64,000 bases of DNA from Fasciola hepatica (Eukaryota > Platyhelminthes > Trematoda > Plagiorchiida > Fasciolidae), in NCBI GenBank assembly GCA_948099385.1, contig CANUEZ040000129.1, positions 2,728,001-2,792,000 of the forward strand, written 5' to 3'. The notes beneath the pieces are model-generated. The model was not told the origin of the DNA, searched no databases, and saw only the letters and a program-made list of their open reading frames with translations. Within the stretch, counting starts at the first letter, position 1; the number at the start of each line of letters is the position of its first letter. The position numbers were made by a program, and so were the translations under genes. Shown in pieces: positions 34,833 through 49,800 of the stretch.

Positions 34833-37800
34833 CTGAAAGCGAAGTGACCGTAGAAAAAAATGGATCAATATTATCAATAATATTATAACCGAACTCGGTG
34901 ATATCATTCCTAAAGCTCAAATTCACGAACAACAATCATTCACTGGTATACAAGCCGAGAGAAAAGATTGGAATATTGGAATTGATACCCACGGTGTTAC
35001 TTTCTCTTGTAAAACCAAAAGCCGGTTGAAATGGAAAACTACCAAAAATTTGTGAGTAAGGTCCTGTGCTACAATCCTCTTCTAACCTCCATAGGAACAG
35101 GTTGTTATTGCTCAGTAAACATCCACGGAAAGACGGCACCTTAGCAAATGACACTTTTATAGCGTGCAAACAAACAGTTCATTTTAGACTGCATTATGCT
35201 CACTGGCCTAAACGATTCCGCATTTCGGTGTCTGTGATGAATGTGTGGATGTAATTCCGCAATCATTGCGTTTGCAATAAAAGCATCAACAAAATGGATG
35301 GGTAACTCGGATGCTTTGTACGCAGATTCAGCTGATTCATAATCTCTGAATTACAAAGGAATACAGGTTTGCAAAACTCAAGTGTTCTCCACACATCTAA
35401 CCTGGTTGAAGGTCCAAGTCCCACTCGACATTGTTTGATTTGTTCATTCGAATTGGTTTATTCCGATCATACTTCTCAGGATGTTTGATCAATGGTTCGA
35501 TCAGATTTACCTGATGGAAAAGAAACGAAGTTAACAAACCAATATTGAGTACAAATGCTTTGTGATCGGGTGGCAGGATTCACGTGCATTTTACGATTCC
35601 ACACCACTATCACAAACGCCGGGATGAAGTCACCCACTAGAACGATATTTACCAGGTGAACCGAGGACAAATTTATGGGAAGTTTGCCCAAAACAGGAAG
35701 TTGCACTGTTGGTTTCGAAGAGCACCGGTGTCGGGACTAGTTAAACGTACTCTCTTGACACATAGTAGTTGAATTTAAAAGGGTTTATCAACTCGTTTGT
35801 TCCTGTGATGCAAGCTGTGGTGGTCGAACTACCAAGCGGCTGGCTGATCGCTTTCAGAAAAACCACCGTAGTTGACTTAGCCTGGGAGTAAAAAAGAGCT
35901 ACTTGACGATCATTACCGCACACTTAGCTGATATTAATGGTTCAGCTGACTTGCGGGAATCATTCAGGATCCTCTGCATGGGCACTGGGTTACGGCCGAA
36001 AGCGGTCAGGTATCGCCTGTTATCCACTGTCTAAACGATTGCCGTCTGATTAAGCAACTCCCCTCTTTGAGCTCAAAAATATCAGTCAGAGCACTAGATC
36101 TGCTTTGGCCGTCTGTAGTCCAACTGAATACGCAATATACTTGACGAATCATTACAGTTTGATTAAATCAACCACATATCAGTTACCAAAAAGCAGTTTA
36201 GCTGGCCGCGCTCTAATAAAGTTACTCCGACGTCAACAACTGAGATTCCTCGGTGTCACCATCGGAAGCGAAAGTAGAGTCATAAATTTGACTACTGAAG
36301 CGAGGAAAAGCGGCCAATCCCAACGAAATTCCTCCAGTTCTTTTCAAAATCGGTGGTGGTGCTTTGGTAATGTCAGTGACCGCCTTACTCCGTACCATTT
36401 GGAACGAGGAGCGTACTCCGTTAATAGAGTCATTGGTTGTGCTCATCTCCAAAAAGGGAATAAGCAATGACTGTAGTGACCATCGTGGGAAAGTAGGGGC
36501 CTCACGTCTTTGTGGTTGGGGTCCAATAGATCCCTCGACCAGTTGGCTGGAAATACCGAAGAATGTGGCAACGAACCGTGAACAGTGGCGATCGTGTTGT
36601 CACTTTCCGTTAAATCAGAATGATTGGTCAATGTGCGTTTTTACAGTTAGACTGTGTATTCCTTGTGTTGGCTACTAGGGCATTCTTTCCTTTTCCCTCC
36701 CGTGTAGGTCCACTCCCTGTCCATTGTGTATATTCATTCTTACTAATTTTACGTGCAAATTGGTGGTAAATGCAGTGGTCAGTAAATCTCACGCCTCCGT
36801 TTAACGCCGTGCGATGATGATGATGATGATAATATCAGTAAACAGAGGTGGTTTTCTGAGTTCCTCATTACCCCACTCGCCTTTTACACCTATGCCACTC
36901 CGAGAGCGATATAAATCCACCGCATTCGGCCGGTTGGAGTAGCACCTAAATTGAGCTTGTTTGACACTTCGTCTTCGAAACCAATGGTCACTAAGTCAGT
37001 GCTACAATAGTCAATAAACTTTTATTGGGAACCAAAAGATACTATGGCTGAAATGAGTCGTCCTCTTCCATAGTCTGATTACCAACATGCAATTTAAAAC
37101 AAAATTGAATTATTAGACCAAGTATTTTCAAAAAAAATGTGCAATAAGACAGACTCGACTGCTTCGTAGGGTGGTCAAATGTTTCGTTTCTACACGCGAC
37201 TATCCAATTTTGCACGAAACGTATCATTGACGGTCAAGTGCACGGCCCTCTTCAAATATTTCCTCACCTAAGACTTAACGCATCTCAATAGTATGGATAA
37301 ACTTGCAATCCTCATTGCTTCTGTTTTTCCGAAATTACAGCCAGTAATCGAACGTGTTCTCTTCTTCAGAACTGTTTCTGTCAAATTCTCGAATATCAAA
37401 ACTAGGAAGAACTAATTGTCAGTGGTTTTTCACATTCTCGAACAAGTACCTGTAAAACGTATAATTTCAGATTCATTTTAGAAAAACTGTTATTGCCTCC
37501 GTTTCCTGAATTCACTTAGCATCTCCCTTGGAATAATGCCTTATCCAACTTTGAAATACTGTTAGTATTCAATATAGTCTAATCTCCTTGTGTAGAATTA
37601 ACATTAAGTAAAAAGAACTTGGCATTGATTCTAGTGAAATGTGGATCGGAAAATTTCGTAGAGACACCATCAGCTTCTTTCACAGTGGACTATCTGTATG
37701 TCATTTGCATTATTAAACAAGATGCTGAGCTGACTTCCTTTTCACACGCACTCTCTCCCTCTCTTTTTGTGAGCGTTTTTGTAAACGTGCAGAATCACAT

Positions 37801-40800
37801 TTACCCGCACCGGGAAACATCTCGAAGGAACTAGGCACGAACCGTACCGGTTATTTCTTGAAATCGCGCTTCGATTGTGTCTCTCCCTTTTTGCGTTACT
37901 CCTCATTCCTATGTAGCCGTGATTGACTGTTTCCTTTCTGGCTAAAATGAGGTTTTAAGCTGTAGAGGCCCACAATATTATGTATTATAAAAACATGCAA
38001 CACCGTATAACACCGTTCAGAGTTGACTACTGTTGCGCTGTCAAGTAGGCAACAGAAAAAAACAAAAATGTTCCAAGAGCTCATGCACACCTTGATCATG
38101 TAATTTTGCCTAGTAGTTCTTATGAATATGCATACCTTTATCTTGTCTTCCCCGCTTACTGGAACCTGATCCATAACCATCAGGCGAATCGGGCGATCGA
38201 ATGTATTTCGCACCTCTATTAGTTGTTTGAAGGTCAGTATGGCATGCTTATTTCCCGAACCGGAGGTTTCCCGATACTTGAACAAAGGACGGTAGTTGAC
38301 TTTGATCCCGTGCTCTGCTCCCAAATCACAGCTGAACTCTTCCCCCTGGGCCACAGCGCCCAGGTCAGACTGTAGAACAGGACAATCCAATGAGAAAAAG
38401 ATAGTTATGATGCATTTCTTACTGTTGCAAAAGTGAAAGTATCATGTGCTTCTTATCGAGAACAGGATTGCGTTTTTTTCTAATTATAATGGACTCCACA
38501 GTATTGGAATTTAATACAAATAGATGGTTGTCTGATCGCCATCAATTTTCACTGTATTGTTTCACTTTATTATTATATGTAGTACAGGAAACGCAATGCA
38601 TAGGGCAATTTTTCTCGTCATTTCCGGTAAGAAGAATTCTCTGCTTTCCAACCATCTCATTTTATTGGTATGGACAGTTGGTTTATACAAGATACCTGGT
38701 GAAAATAGCCAAATTCTTGTACGAAAACTAATTGTTCCAAATGTTACCTACGACCAGCTATTCTGACTGATCCAGCTGATTGTACTCCTATTGGTGGGTT
38801 CGGTTCCGATCAGCTTAAACAATCGTTGGCAATCAGACAGTTCCATTGGTCCATTTTGCTGGCTCCAATCTTGTCTTCGATTCTGGATAGTTGATTACTT
38901 ACTGTCTACTTTGCCGGTTCCAATGTTGCCGATGATTTGCTATTTGCCAGCCGGACCAGGCCGTCCATAGACGACAAGTCTGCCACTAACCTCGCAGTAA
39001 TGACAGCAGGGATTGATGAAGCCTTAGGTCATGTAGATCAAATGCACATGAGAATGTTTGCTGTGTAAACTTATTTAGCAGCCTTCCATTTCCAGCTATT
39101 TTTGTTCACTTGATCGTTCTATTCCTGTTAAGTGATAACAGTTTGAGATACTCATGGAACTGCAGTAATTTAATACATGACAAACAGCCCTTGCTGGCAA
39201 AGCTGCATAATTCTAACACTCACAGGAATTGCGATGTTCGAACCTTGCCACCGGTAGTCCACTCTTATTGGAAGGCAGGAATTCATTGCCAGCGGGACTG
39301 TTAGCACGCCTTACCTATTGTGATCATTGGTGGTTCTTCAACACCCCATAGCCCACAGTTCTACCTGAAGGTGCAGTGTATTTCTGTACTTATGGTCCGA
39401 CCTTGTCAATTTCACCCTTGTAGTGGCTCGGAAAACAGATAACACGGGAAAATAATCTCCCACTTTGACTTTTGAGTATATCTGCATAACATGTTTAACA
39501 AGGATCTATTCTGCCAGTTGAATGGCTAACTGACCGTAATTCGCATGACAAAACATGAACCTTTGAAAACCTTGTAAATCTTGATTAAAAATATGACCCA
39601 CAAAGGCATTCCTGGTTCTGGGAATAATTGGCAAACTTTGCATGCCCGGTTAGGAGCTGGCGATGCCAAAGATGTATAGCAAAGTCGGGTAAACACAAGC
39701 AACTTCAAGTTTACCTCAGATCCTGGACTACATGCACCAGAATCGAGCAGGAATGACGGGGCACAATAGTCCCAGTAAGTCAGCATGTGACACTACCCTG
39801 GAAAAGCTGATTTTAACCAGAGGGCAATTTGCCAGGCTGGTTAAATAGAGCCACCGTGGTCCAGGAAGCTTGCGGAGAAGACTGATCACATTCTAGCGGT
39901 GACGCATTTGTAGGATGTTAAAGTCAATCAAGCATAACAGAACTGCTTATTTGCATCAAGGCTAGCCGGTTCGCTTGAAGGCAGGCTTCATCCGGTCGAA
40001 GGATGCGTTCATTGCTTTCAGTCCATGCGACGTAATCACGTTCATCTTCGCTTTATAATTGTCCGTAATTGTTTTTTGGGCAACTGACTTATTCAGTGAG
40101 TAGTATGCGTACTTCGCCACACTATTTTTGCTCCATGTCCTCACTTGAGTGCAGCAGAGCTGTTTGGTTCCATTACCACAATGAAACTGTCACACAAGTA
40201 GAGAATGCAGGAATGCCTTGACCTTAAGATCTGGGTTAGTGAGTCGTGTTGGGTGCTAAAGATTTCGCATGATAAAGAGTCTCGCAGAAAAACGAATTAC
40301 TAACTGAAACCTACTCAGGAATCGTCGTTTGAGAGAAAAAATTGTAATATTATGCCGTAAACTCTGAGAACAGACGAAGGAATCCAGATAGGCGATTACA
40401 AGTTAGGGTCATTAGCTGTATACAATCTCCTCTGCTGTCTATGGATCTTAGCACGTTGTCATGCTTGCTTGAAGTTGCTATCGATTGCTAGTCAAGCAAA
40501 CCTACGGCTGTCAGCAAAATTTCAGCATGACCAACTGTTTGGGTGCAACCGCTACCAGTAATCCGATTTACATGTTTCGTTTTCCAGGTAGAAATAAACG
40601 ATAGGAGATAGCATCAAGCACTAAGTTTAGTTCAATGTACTACGGGACCGGAAACATCAGTGAGTTGCTCGGAAAGTAGAAATCGTACCTCCTCTTTTAG
40701 TTTGTTATACGACCGTTCTTGGTTCTGAAAAAGATTTTACAAGCGACCTGCAGTTGTCCAGTAGCTGTTTTTTATGATGATTTCGTCCAAGTTGCATGTG

Positions 40801-43800
40801 ATCAGAAGACGCGGGACTTTAATTTGCGCAGAATGAACTTACGTGAGCGTCAGGGAGATCGTATCAGCATAGTGATGACATGATATTGGAAATGATGAAG
40901 CGAGAGAGGTGATATGCCTATAGTTTTTTGTAGATTTGTGTAGGATCGTAAGCTCTTTGATTCATGAATCTGAGTTCTCCCTTTTGAAACAGAAATTATG
41001 GGAATAATGATGAACAACAGCGACCGTTATAGGTGACCCAATCCAGTTAACTAACTAGCTCGCTTACCATACCTTTCATCCCCTCACTTCCGCAAAATGT
41101 TGTCAGACTCACCTTGCCAATAAAAGTATTGTCAGCATAGATATTGGTTTGTCCGGCAAGAATGTAGAAATCGCTTCGATTCACGGCAGTAGCTTTCAAA
41201 TAGGCGTGGAGGGATCTTTTTGGAGCGGTCACATACTGGTAACGGGGTTGTAAGTCTAACAATCCTACAGTAACTCGGACTGGCTCTTGATCACAGCGAA
41301 TAAGGGTTGGCGGGCGCGGAACTTCCAGATTGACGGCCGCAACAGTGCCTGGGGGCGGTGGAGGTGTAGACGATTGACTTGCTGATGCTGACAGAGATGA
41401 CATCCCGGTAGCAGATGTAGCTGAACTAGAAGATGGTATATTACGGATTGTTCCTGAATAAGTTTGTTGACCGCCAGCAGTGCAAGTCTGGAACAGTGTG
41501 CTTGCTCCGAGAGTTCGACGTTGCACCCCTCGGGGCCCAACACTTGTGCTACGCATATTGCCCAGTTGAGCTGTCTCAAAACTGCTACCACGTTGTAATG
41601 TAGCACAAGGAGTAGGCGTCTCACGCTGTTATGAACAGAGGTAAAAGAGTTCAAGGAAAGTCGGCTAAAATTAATCGAACACAATGTTATCAAAATAACA
41701 GAGTTGGAAATTTATCGAATTACCTACCTTCGAACTAATCTCTACTACTGCACTTGGTAAGATATCAACTACCCATTTGAGACGTTCAAACTAAATTATT
41801 AGTTACTAGAAGCCATTGAGCTACTTGTTACGTGGAGTCACCATGATTGACGAATGTGGGATCGCATCAGATTTCCAATCCGTGTCTGTCACGTAGAGTA
41901 CGCAATAAGTTTCGAGCAAAATTCAATCAACTGTAGCAAGATACTGTTAAGAAGCGTTTCACTATGGGTCAGCTTCTGGCCTCATTTAAGCTAAAGCTAA
42001 CACGACAGGTAGGATCAATAACTTACTGGGTTAAAGTGAGTAACCTTGAACCATATATGGATAGTATGATGGCAAGTTATGAACTTACAAGCAAGCTAGT
42101 CGAGTTTTTGAAATCAATTTAGGACCTGCGTATTCCTCTCCTGACAGAATTGAGAGCTGCACAGACGGCTCAGGATTGACAGACTTTCTGGCAATGAGAT
42201 TGTAGGTGCTTCGCATCTATGTTGATCGGAGGTAAACAGATGCTCATTAAACCATCGATGTATCGGAAACGTCACCCCTGTTTGTGGTAAAACGGTCTCA
42301 GACAAAAATTGACCAGCCACGGGGAGGCCAGCTTTGCGGTGCACGGTGACTCATTCGATCGACGATAGTGTCTCCAAGTCATATATAACCTACCACTGTT
42401 TCAAAACACTGTCTAAGTCGGGCAATTTTTCCAATGAATTAGTTACTTACAGTTGCTAAGTTTTGCCGAACTAACAGGGGTCACCGGCATAAAAGAAAAC
42501 CTTCCCCTATAAAGATGTTGCAGCTGAAACCATTAGCAAGTTTTTATCTGCCACGTACGAAGCCAGCTTCACCAACTTCAACCTCACATGACTATTCTCG
42601 ACATCATCTACCATAAGATGTGGGATCAAGGATAAAATCTTTTTATTGATTTCTCATCGATGACAGCCTATTGATTCGCGTGTATCAGTCAAGCCATTTT
42701 TGTGAGTTGAAAGACAAGAATATCCAAGACCACCAAAGAGTACCAGCCACGATGGCTTCGACATGGAGGAAAAGGGGCCGCATCAAGTTCCATCGTTGAT
42801 TATCCCGAGAATCAGACTAAACGGTTGATCCAGAAACATAATTCATCATCCTGTGTGGAGTACCACCGAGCATTTGCCCCTCGGAAGGCCTAATCCATTT
42901 ACCTGACTTGAATTGCATGAGTTAAATGTAGTCAGATGTAGAACACTAAGTACGACCGATGCAATCAGCATCCGACCACTACTGTCAAAATTGTGTTCAC
43001 AAAAGGAGCTCGTCAAGCACTTAAACTTTGGTAGCCAAATGTCAACAACGTCTCCTTTGAACCCGATGCTGATCCGGGCCAATGACTGTGACATTTAGTC
43101 TTGCCGTCCCCCGGTTGATCGATTGATTGGCCAGCCAACGAGCCGACTGACTAACCAAATGACCAACGGACTGAAAGCGTTCCTTCGTTCTCATTTTTTC
43201 GGATGGAAATATGATCATAGTGTCTTAAGAATGAGACCTGCGAAAACCTGTGTCGTCTACATTTTGCTTTCTGAAGCTAATCAGTATTTCTGTGGGCTCA
43301 TTTTAAGCATTTGGAGAGTAAAAGTACACCGAAATTGCAGTTATCTTCTAAATGATTAGGCCGCACCATTGTCCCAATTGGGTTTGCAAGAACTAACAGA
43401 CGACGAAGATGAGAGTGAACAAATTAATCGTCTTTTGGTGTAAAAATACACAAACCAGTGTAAACTGATTGACGTTGATGTGACGTGTTAGCGAATTCGC
43501 ATGAACACTATACATAGAAATATTCACGGTTTCTTGCTTTCACGGGCTACAAGCCTTTCATTCAAGTCAACTCATTACTGTAAGTAGTACCCTATCCTTC
43601 CCAGATTGCAAAACGTGCCTGACAGAGACGCTTTTGCGATACAAGAAAGTCTTCATAGAATATATGCCGTCTTGCGACAACACCCCCCCCCCCACAAGGC
43701 CGAGAAAGAAACCTTTCCATTGGAATACAACTTTCCATCAAAATACATTTCCAGGTCATATTTATTTGGGAATATTTTTCCCAAACACAAAATCATGCAA

Positions 43801-46800
43801 TTTTGGTTAGAAATATGAAATCAGTTAGAATCACTAGGCCACTGTGTTTGTTGCGTATCATTCATGTAGACGGACTTCTATCTCGGTCAGACTACACAAA
43901 TGATGGAAACTTTAATTGATTGGGATGGGAAGGTTTCCTACTCACACTAAGGTCTCGATATTGTTCACCTGTCAAGGTGACCCAGCTGGACGTTTGTCTA
44001 CTCTAATTTTGAAAAGGTGACCAGTAATCACGATGCTGGTCGGCCGCTTTCGTACCAACCTCTGGATAAGAGTTGACATCAGGCACCGCAACACTAGGCA
44101 TTAGACGGTTCACTGGTAACTTCGGTCATCGGGATACATTTATCCGGGTAAAAGAGCTGCAATATTCGTCCCCATCAAAGCCGCGGACAGACAAGTTCAA
44201 TCGAACATCGCTAACACAGTTTGTCAAATATATGAGGTATGCCGGAGTGCATTGGATTGAGTGCAAATATCTCCCACTTTTTATGAGGTCAGTATGTCGA
44301 CTGATTATGATTCTGTAGGTACAAAGCAGCTCTTGCTCCCAGTTTAGATAAGCGATCATGGACGGAAATCGGTGGGGGTTTGAAACCTCGTTTGAAACAA
44401 GCAATTTCAGTTCGTGTAACTACTGCTTTACGGGGGCATGGTTTTGCTGAACATGCTGTTATCATTCTCCCCGGTGGCAATAAATCTGAGCGTGGACAGG
44501 ATACATCTTGATTGAATAGACGATGCACCTTCTCTGAGTGTATTGAATCCGTATTGATGTGAAAAATCAAAAGGCTCTAGGTTGTTGTTCAATCCTTGCG
44601 CGAAACAATTACGATGTAAATGTTTTTATTTTTGTTTGCCCGAGAAGATTCTGCCGGCAAAAGATGAGAATGTCCAATGTTAATTTAGTGATCCCATTTC
44701 CCAAGTGAACTTTATTGAAAATAAGCAGAATGCGTAGTTCTGAAAAATGTCTTGTTGAGATTATACTATTCATACGACTACTTTATTTGGACCATCTCCC
44801 CATCCGGACGCAATAGCTTCCAGAAAGAAACAGCTTGCGCGGGCCCTAGGAGGGAGGGGCTAGTGTAAGACTAGTCATTTCAGGTTGAATCCTTAACTAC
44901 TGAAATTTAGCGTGCAGCCACATCCCTCTTTTCAGCCCTAAAATGTTGGCCCTTCGCACTGTGTTCATCGGCTAATTTCTTCCCCTATTCAATATTTTGA
45001 CTTATTCTTTCGTGCAATCTTTTGTGTTGATGACATAATGATCCGGTCTCAGCTTACAGCACGCATGCGCACTTACGCATGCGTGATCTCGAATATATTT
45101 CACTTTCAGGCTTGTACACGATACAACCGATTCGGTCAATGCATTTGACGGCTGGCACTGATTCCGCCTGTTTTACTCTCTGGTTCGAGCGGCTGTGTGA
45201 AGTAGTTGGTGTGTGAACACTGTGTGAAAAGCCAACAAGTGACGGATGAGAAGAGGAATGGGGCTGCAAGCCACAATAGTAGTGTTAAAAACACCGGTAA
45301 TCTAGTTCGGAAAGAAATCAGCAAAATGGACAACTTTTAACATTTCAGCAGGTTGGTTTGTGAATGTACAGAAATCAAACTCTCTGGCTAAGTTTTCAGT
45401 CTTAACAAGAGGAATAAGCAAAACTTACGTCTATATCCACCAGCAAACGGTCAGCTTCGTGGAAGCTAGTTGTCGTCTGCCGACCGGATTTACGAAATCC
45501 GCCGATTTTGGCCGCATTCTTCTGGCTTCGGCTTAGACCATTTGATACGGGTTGATGTATGGGTGGGAGCTGAGCAAGATTATGACCAAGCGCGTTCCGA
45601 TTTACAGATGCCGGTGAATGGCTTTGGGAAATATAGAAAATGTAATTTGTCATGAAAAATCCCGGTGAGTGGAGCGACACGCGTCCAAGAAGGCCCTATT
45701 CTATGTCGTGTGATGTAAGTTGACAGTTTAGAATTCTACGCAAACATTACCGGAATTGCCCTATACATGTGCGCTCATACGCAACAGCCGGTACACACTG
45801 ATGGGGAAAGCTGGAGTCAAAAAGAAGCATTCATCTACACACTGTGAAGAGCTATTTCCAAACAAATGTGTAATCCATAGTACACTAGCATTACACAAAG
45901 AACAATATTTATGCAAGTGAATAACACCATATGGGGGAACCTACTCTTTCTTAAAGCAAACACGCTGCAATCCCAGCGTAGGAACCATGCCCCCAGTACC
46001 CGGCATGGTTGTGGATAAAGTCATCGATCGCGTTTCCCAGTCTTCTCCGGTTGCTTGCTGAACCATACCGTAATAGACTATCTGAAGCAAATAAAGGAGA
46101 GCGAGTGAGACATTTCGCGGCCATTTTCAAATCATATCAATACCGTCTCACTACTATCTACTGTGCGAATTCTTTGTCTAAAACCAGAAAGTCTTTCGAC
46201 ATAATTAAAACATGGGGTAATTGGAAATTTGATGACTACATATTGTCTATGAAGTGCGAAAGGAATAGTCCCAAATCCCCAGGAAACCGGCAGCCATAAC
46301 CTTTGGAGTTGAACGGGATAACCACGTAAGCTTCCAATAGGATGGACATAATGGTAGTAATGATACTACCATTAATAGTGTTTTGCTTTCGTTATTTATT
46401 TATTATACATAAATAGTACGATATTTCAACAAGGAGATCGCGGTCAGCCGGAGGCTATCAAGTGAAGGAGTTGACCGGTGGTCGTAGGCTTCTAACCCTG
46501 GGCCCATAGACTTAAAATTCAACGTGATGACCGTTTGATCAACGACGACCAAGCAAGGTAGACCGACTAGGCATGAACAGGATTACGTAAGCTATGGCCT
46601 GCTTTTAGGCAACCGTTTGTTTTATGATCACCTAACTGTTGCTTACCAATGAGTTCGTCCAGGCCAAGCTTTAGATTGCAACTGATGATCAAGTTGCAAT
46701 TCTGTAGAAAACCAGGTAACTAACTGAATAAAATATAAACCATATTGAAGGTATAGATCATTTAGGCTAAATCTGGGATCAATCTAGTAACAGGACGTGT

Positions 46801-49800
46801 TTTGTCAAATCAATCACTTGATGAACTGTTCGTTCTGGCCAAACGGAAGTGCAATTCACTGTCAATGAAAGAATGAAATATTATCACGGGACTCCAGATA
46901 CGTTGCTCACACAAAAAGGTGAGTAATGACGAGTCTCGTGGAACGTCGTTTCATTGAAACTGACAGTAATGAGTGGACGAATTATCAGAGGTTGAAACAG
47001 ACGAAAGTAGCAACTAATTCCTAATTGTATATATGTCCGTCGAAGAAGAAAACGGAGAATCAGTAATTCATAAAAAACTCCCGTTATTCATTGAGAAGAT
47101 ACATGAAGTGAAAAATTTCTTATTATTCGTCTTGAAGCCTGAACAATACTGGACGTCAAAACGAGTGATCAAGGCAGTCTTTTTTAACATCGGTTGAAAG
47201 GGAAGTGTTCAACAGTGTAGGATAAACATCCGTTCCATTGTCGGTGTAATGAATTCCCTTTACCCTGTGTGAAAAATTACTGTCTTGATCACTCGTTTTG
47301 ACCTATATCTGTAGCCGATAAGTAACTGTATGAAAAATGCACCTCGAAATGCTGCGGTTGTTGTATCCACTTGTGAGTAAATACACTTCGGTCGGTTAAA
47401 TGTCGAACACCTCAGGCACAAGAATAAGTGCTGCTTTTTAAAGAACTTGCTACATTTCACAGTTGGGATGCTTTGTCACCACTAGCATTATAGGTAACAA
47501 GCTCCTGACGCACATATTACTGAGTCAAAAAAATCACAGCTGCTTTATTCTCTTACCTGTGTTTTTACGTCTCAAATATTTTCGATCTATTTGCGACAAA
47601 TCATGGTCATTTGCGAATTTATATCAAAATTTCGACTTCGTATTTACGTTTCTTTCCTCTTAAGTTTTATTGCGCAACTCGGTAACGCGGCAGATCTGCC
47701 GGAGGGAGGCCGCGGCCGACCAACATCAAGATGTCTTCGATGCACGTTGATAAAAAACTCCACTCTTCAACGACAACGAGTTTTAATTTTTTATGCTGTC
47801 CCCGTAAAAGGACACAGAACCTCTGTACGCGTTTTTCAAGTTTTTGTTATGACTGTAAGTAGTAGGTTAGGATTTTACGTCATCAGTGAAACAGCTGTAC
47901 AGTGCTCCCGTGGTTTCCACTGGTGAGTGGAACATTCACAATGTATGATGAATCATATTTGTAGTGATCTCAATCATTCATAGAAATAAATATTTTCCGG
48001 ATACCACTGGATTTATTTTTGTACGATCTACTTGGAAGCAAGACCCGGATGATGCCCAATTTATTCGGTTGCCTGCCTTTCAATGAACCTAAAACCACAG
48101 AATTTCCGCCGACTTCACTTTTGCACACTCAATCTTTCGCTGTATTTGGGCACTCAGCTTGCTCTTTGAGGTCTTGATATACTACATATCGTATGATTCT
48201 CAACAGAACACGTCCCTTCGAATTTCCTAGTCAGTTAGCTTACCATTTAGGTGAAATGTATTTTTGATAAAACTCAGTCTTTCTTGATTGAAAGTCAAGT
48301 GACTGAGGGAGGGCATTTGAGTACCGGTCGATAACTCACTCGGTCGAAGCCCTAACAAACGACGTCCATGAGGGTCCGCTGCCAAATTCTGTGACCTATT
48401 TTGTCTAAGCATTTGCCGCCTGGATCAGACCAAATCGTATTACCGTGCAAACATTTTTATGGGAAAATTGTACCAAAACAACCGAATCTGCTTATGAGTG
48501 CAGGTCTTTCGGTCACCACAAATCTGATAAACAATAATAAACCAAAAATCACTTACTTCGTGAGGCAGAAAACCTCCTTCCAGCAGCTGAACCAACCTTT
48601 GGAAGTTCTGAAGCCAGGTTCGTCTAAAGTGGCAGCAAAGTTTATGGCTTTCTTGCAAATAATACTTTTCGCTATGAAAATTTCACCCTGTTTTGCAAGC
48701 ATCCTCAAGAACCACTGGAAAGTGGTATCATATAGTCCATCAATGTTTTCTTCCACTCTCAGATGATGCCTTGTTGACTGTGGCTTGTACGGACAAGATC
48801 TTAAACCAGAGTCTTGTTTGCAACCGTATCCTGCACGGTTTGCCTCGAAAAGCCAAAGCCTTGTTCCGCTGAGGTTTGCAATGTTTTTGGTTTGGAAATC
48901 ATCGCCCGAATCTTCGTTTTAGCATTTATTGGTAAATTTATGTTCATGATCTCACACTAATAATTCACACTGACTTCCTGATGAATAAACCCAGAATCTT
49001 TCCACGTCTTAGGTGGCTAACATTAGACTGTTGGAGTACTGATTGATCCGTAGTCAACTCGCTGCCTGCTTTCTCAAGTAGACCAGAACATAGATGGCTA
49101 CTTAATTAGTTGGTTCAGCAAACGACTTCTTTCGATCAGCCACTTTTGAGAACGGCCTTAGCCAACTAGGTGAAACTTTTGGGGGACCCATTCATATAAT
49201 GATTCAATCAAGCTCGATTGAGCGATAACGGAAACGTTTTGCGAACTAAGAGTTTTCGATGACGCTACTTTTCAAGGTTAGGAACCAAAAAATAGCATAG
49301 TTTTGGGACTGGGTTCCGAAAAATTCCGTGGACATTTGGCAAGCCGCCACTGTCTGAGGGTGTACCAGACAAGAAAATCAGCCTTGTTTACTTTTATGAA
49401 ACATGAGATATTGGATAATTCGAAGATCTGCTTCAGCGGTGGGAAATTCCTTTAGCAGTGCTGACGTTGAAGACATATTGGAGCGATATAGGAGGATAGT
49501 TTAGCTGTTTTATCGGGCGAGTTAGTATTCGTCGGATTAGCGTGATAACTTCCCTCATATGATAGTCGCTAGTTTAACAATTATTCATTTGCAATTGAGT
49601 TGTAGGAGATTATATTTGTATATAATATAATTCATCATGCAGCTTGAACGCTCAACTCACCATTGAAAACCATGGAAGCACTGTACAACTGTTTCATCCT
49701 TGTTGGGAATCATCAGCAGTGCACATCCACCGAGCCCCCACGGGGACTCGAACCCGGGGTGAACGATTGTGAATCGAACACTTTAACCACAAGGCTATCC

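Noticed and set aside
41047..41112. Extension of DUF4139 exon 6 to a GTAAGC donor near 41054
   Set aside because: The GTGAGT at 41112 gives a better donor and joins IGK directly to SDLGAVAQGEEF, as the family requires; the extra residues do not align.
41265..41693. 142-codon open frame on the - strand
   Set aside because: A shifted-frame shadow of DUF4139 exon 6.
48401..48766. 121-codon open frame on the + strand
   Set aside because: The - strand reading of the same DNA carries recognisable pogo-type transposase motifs; the + frame has none.
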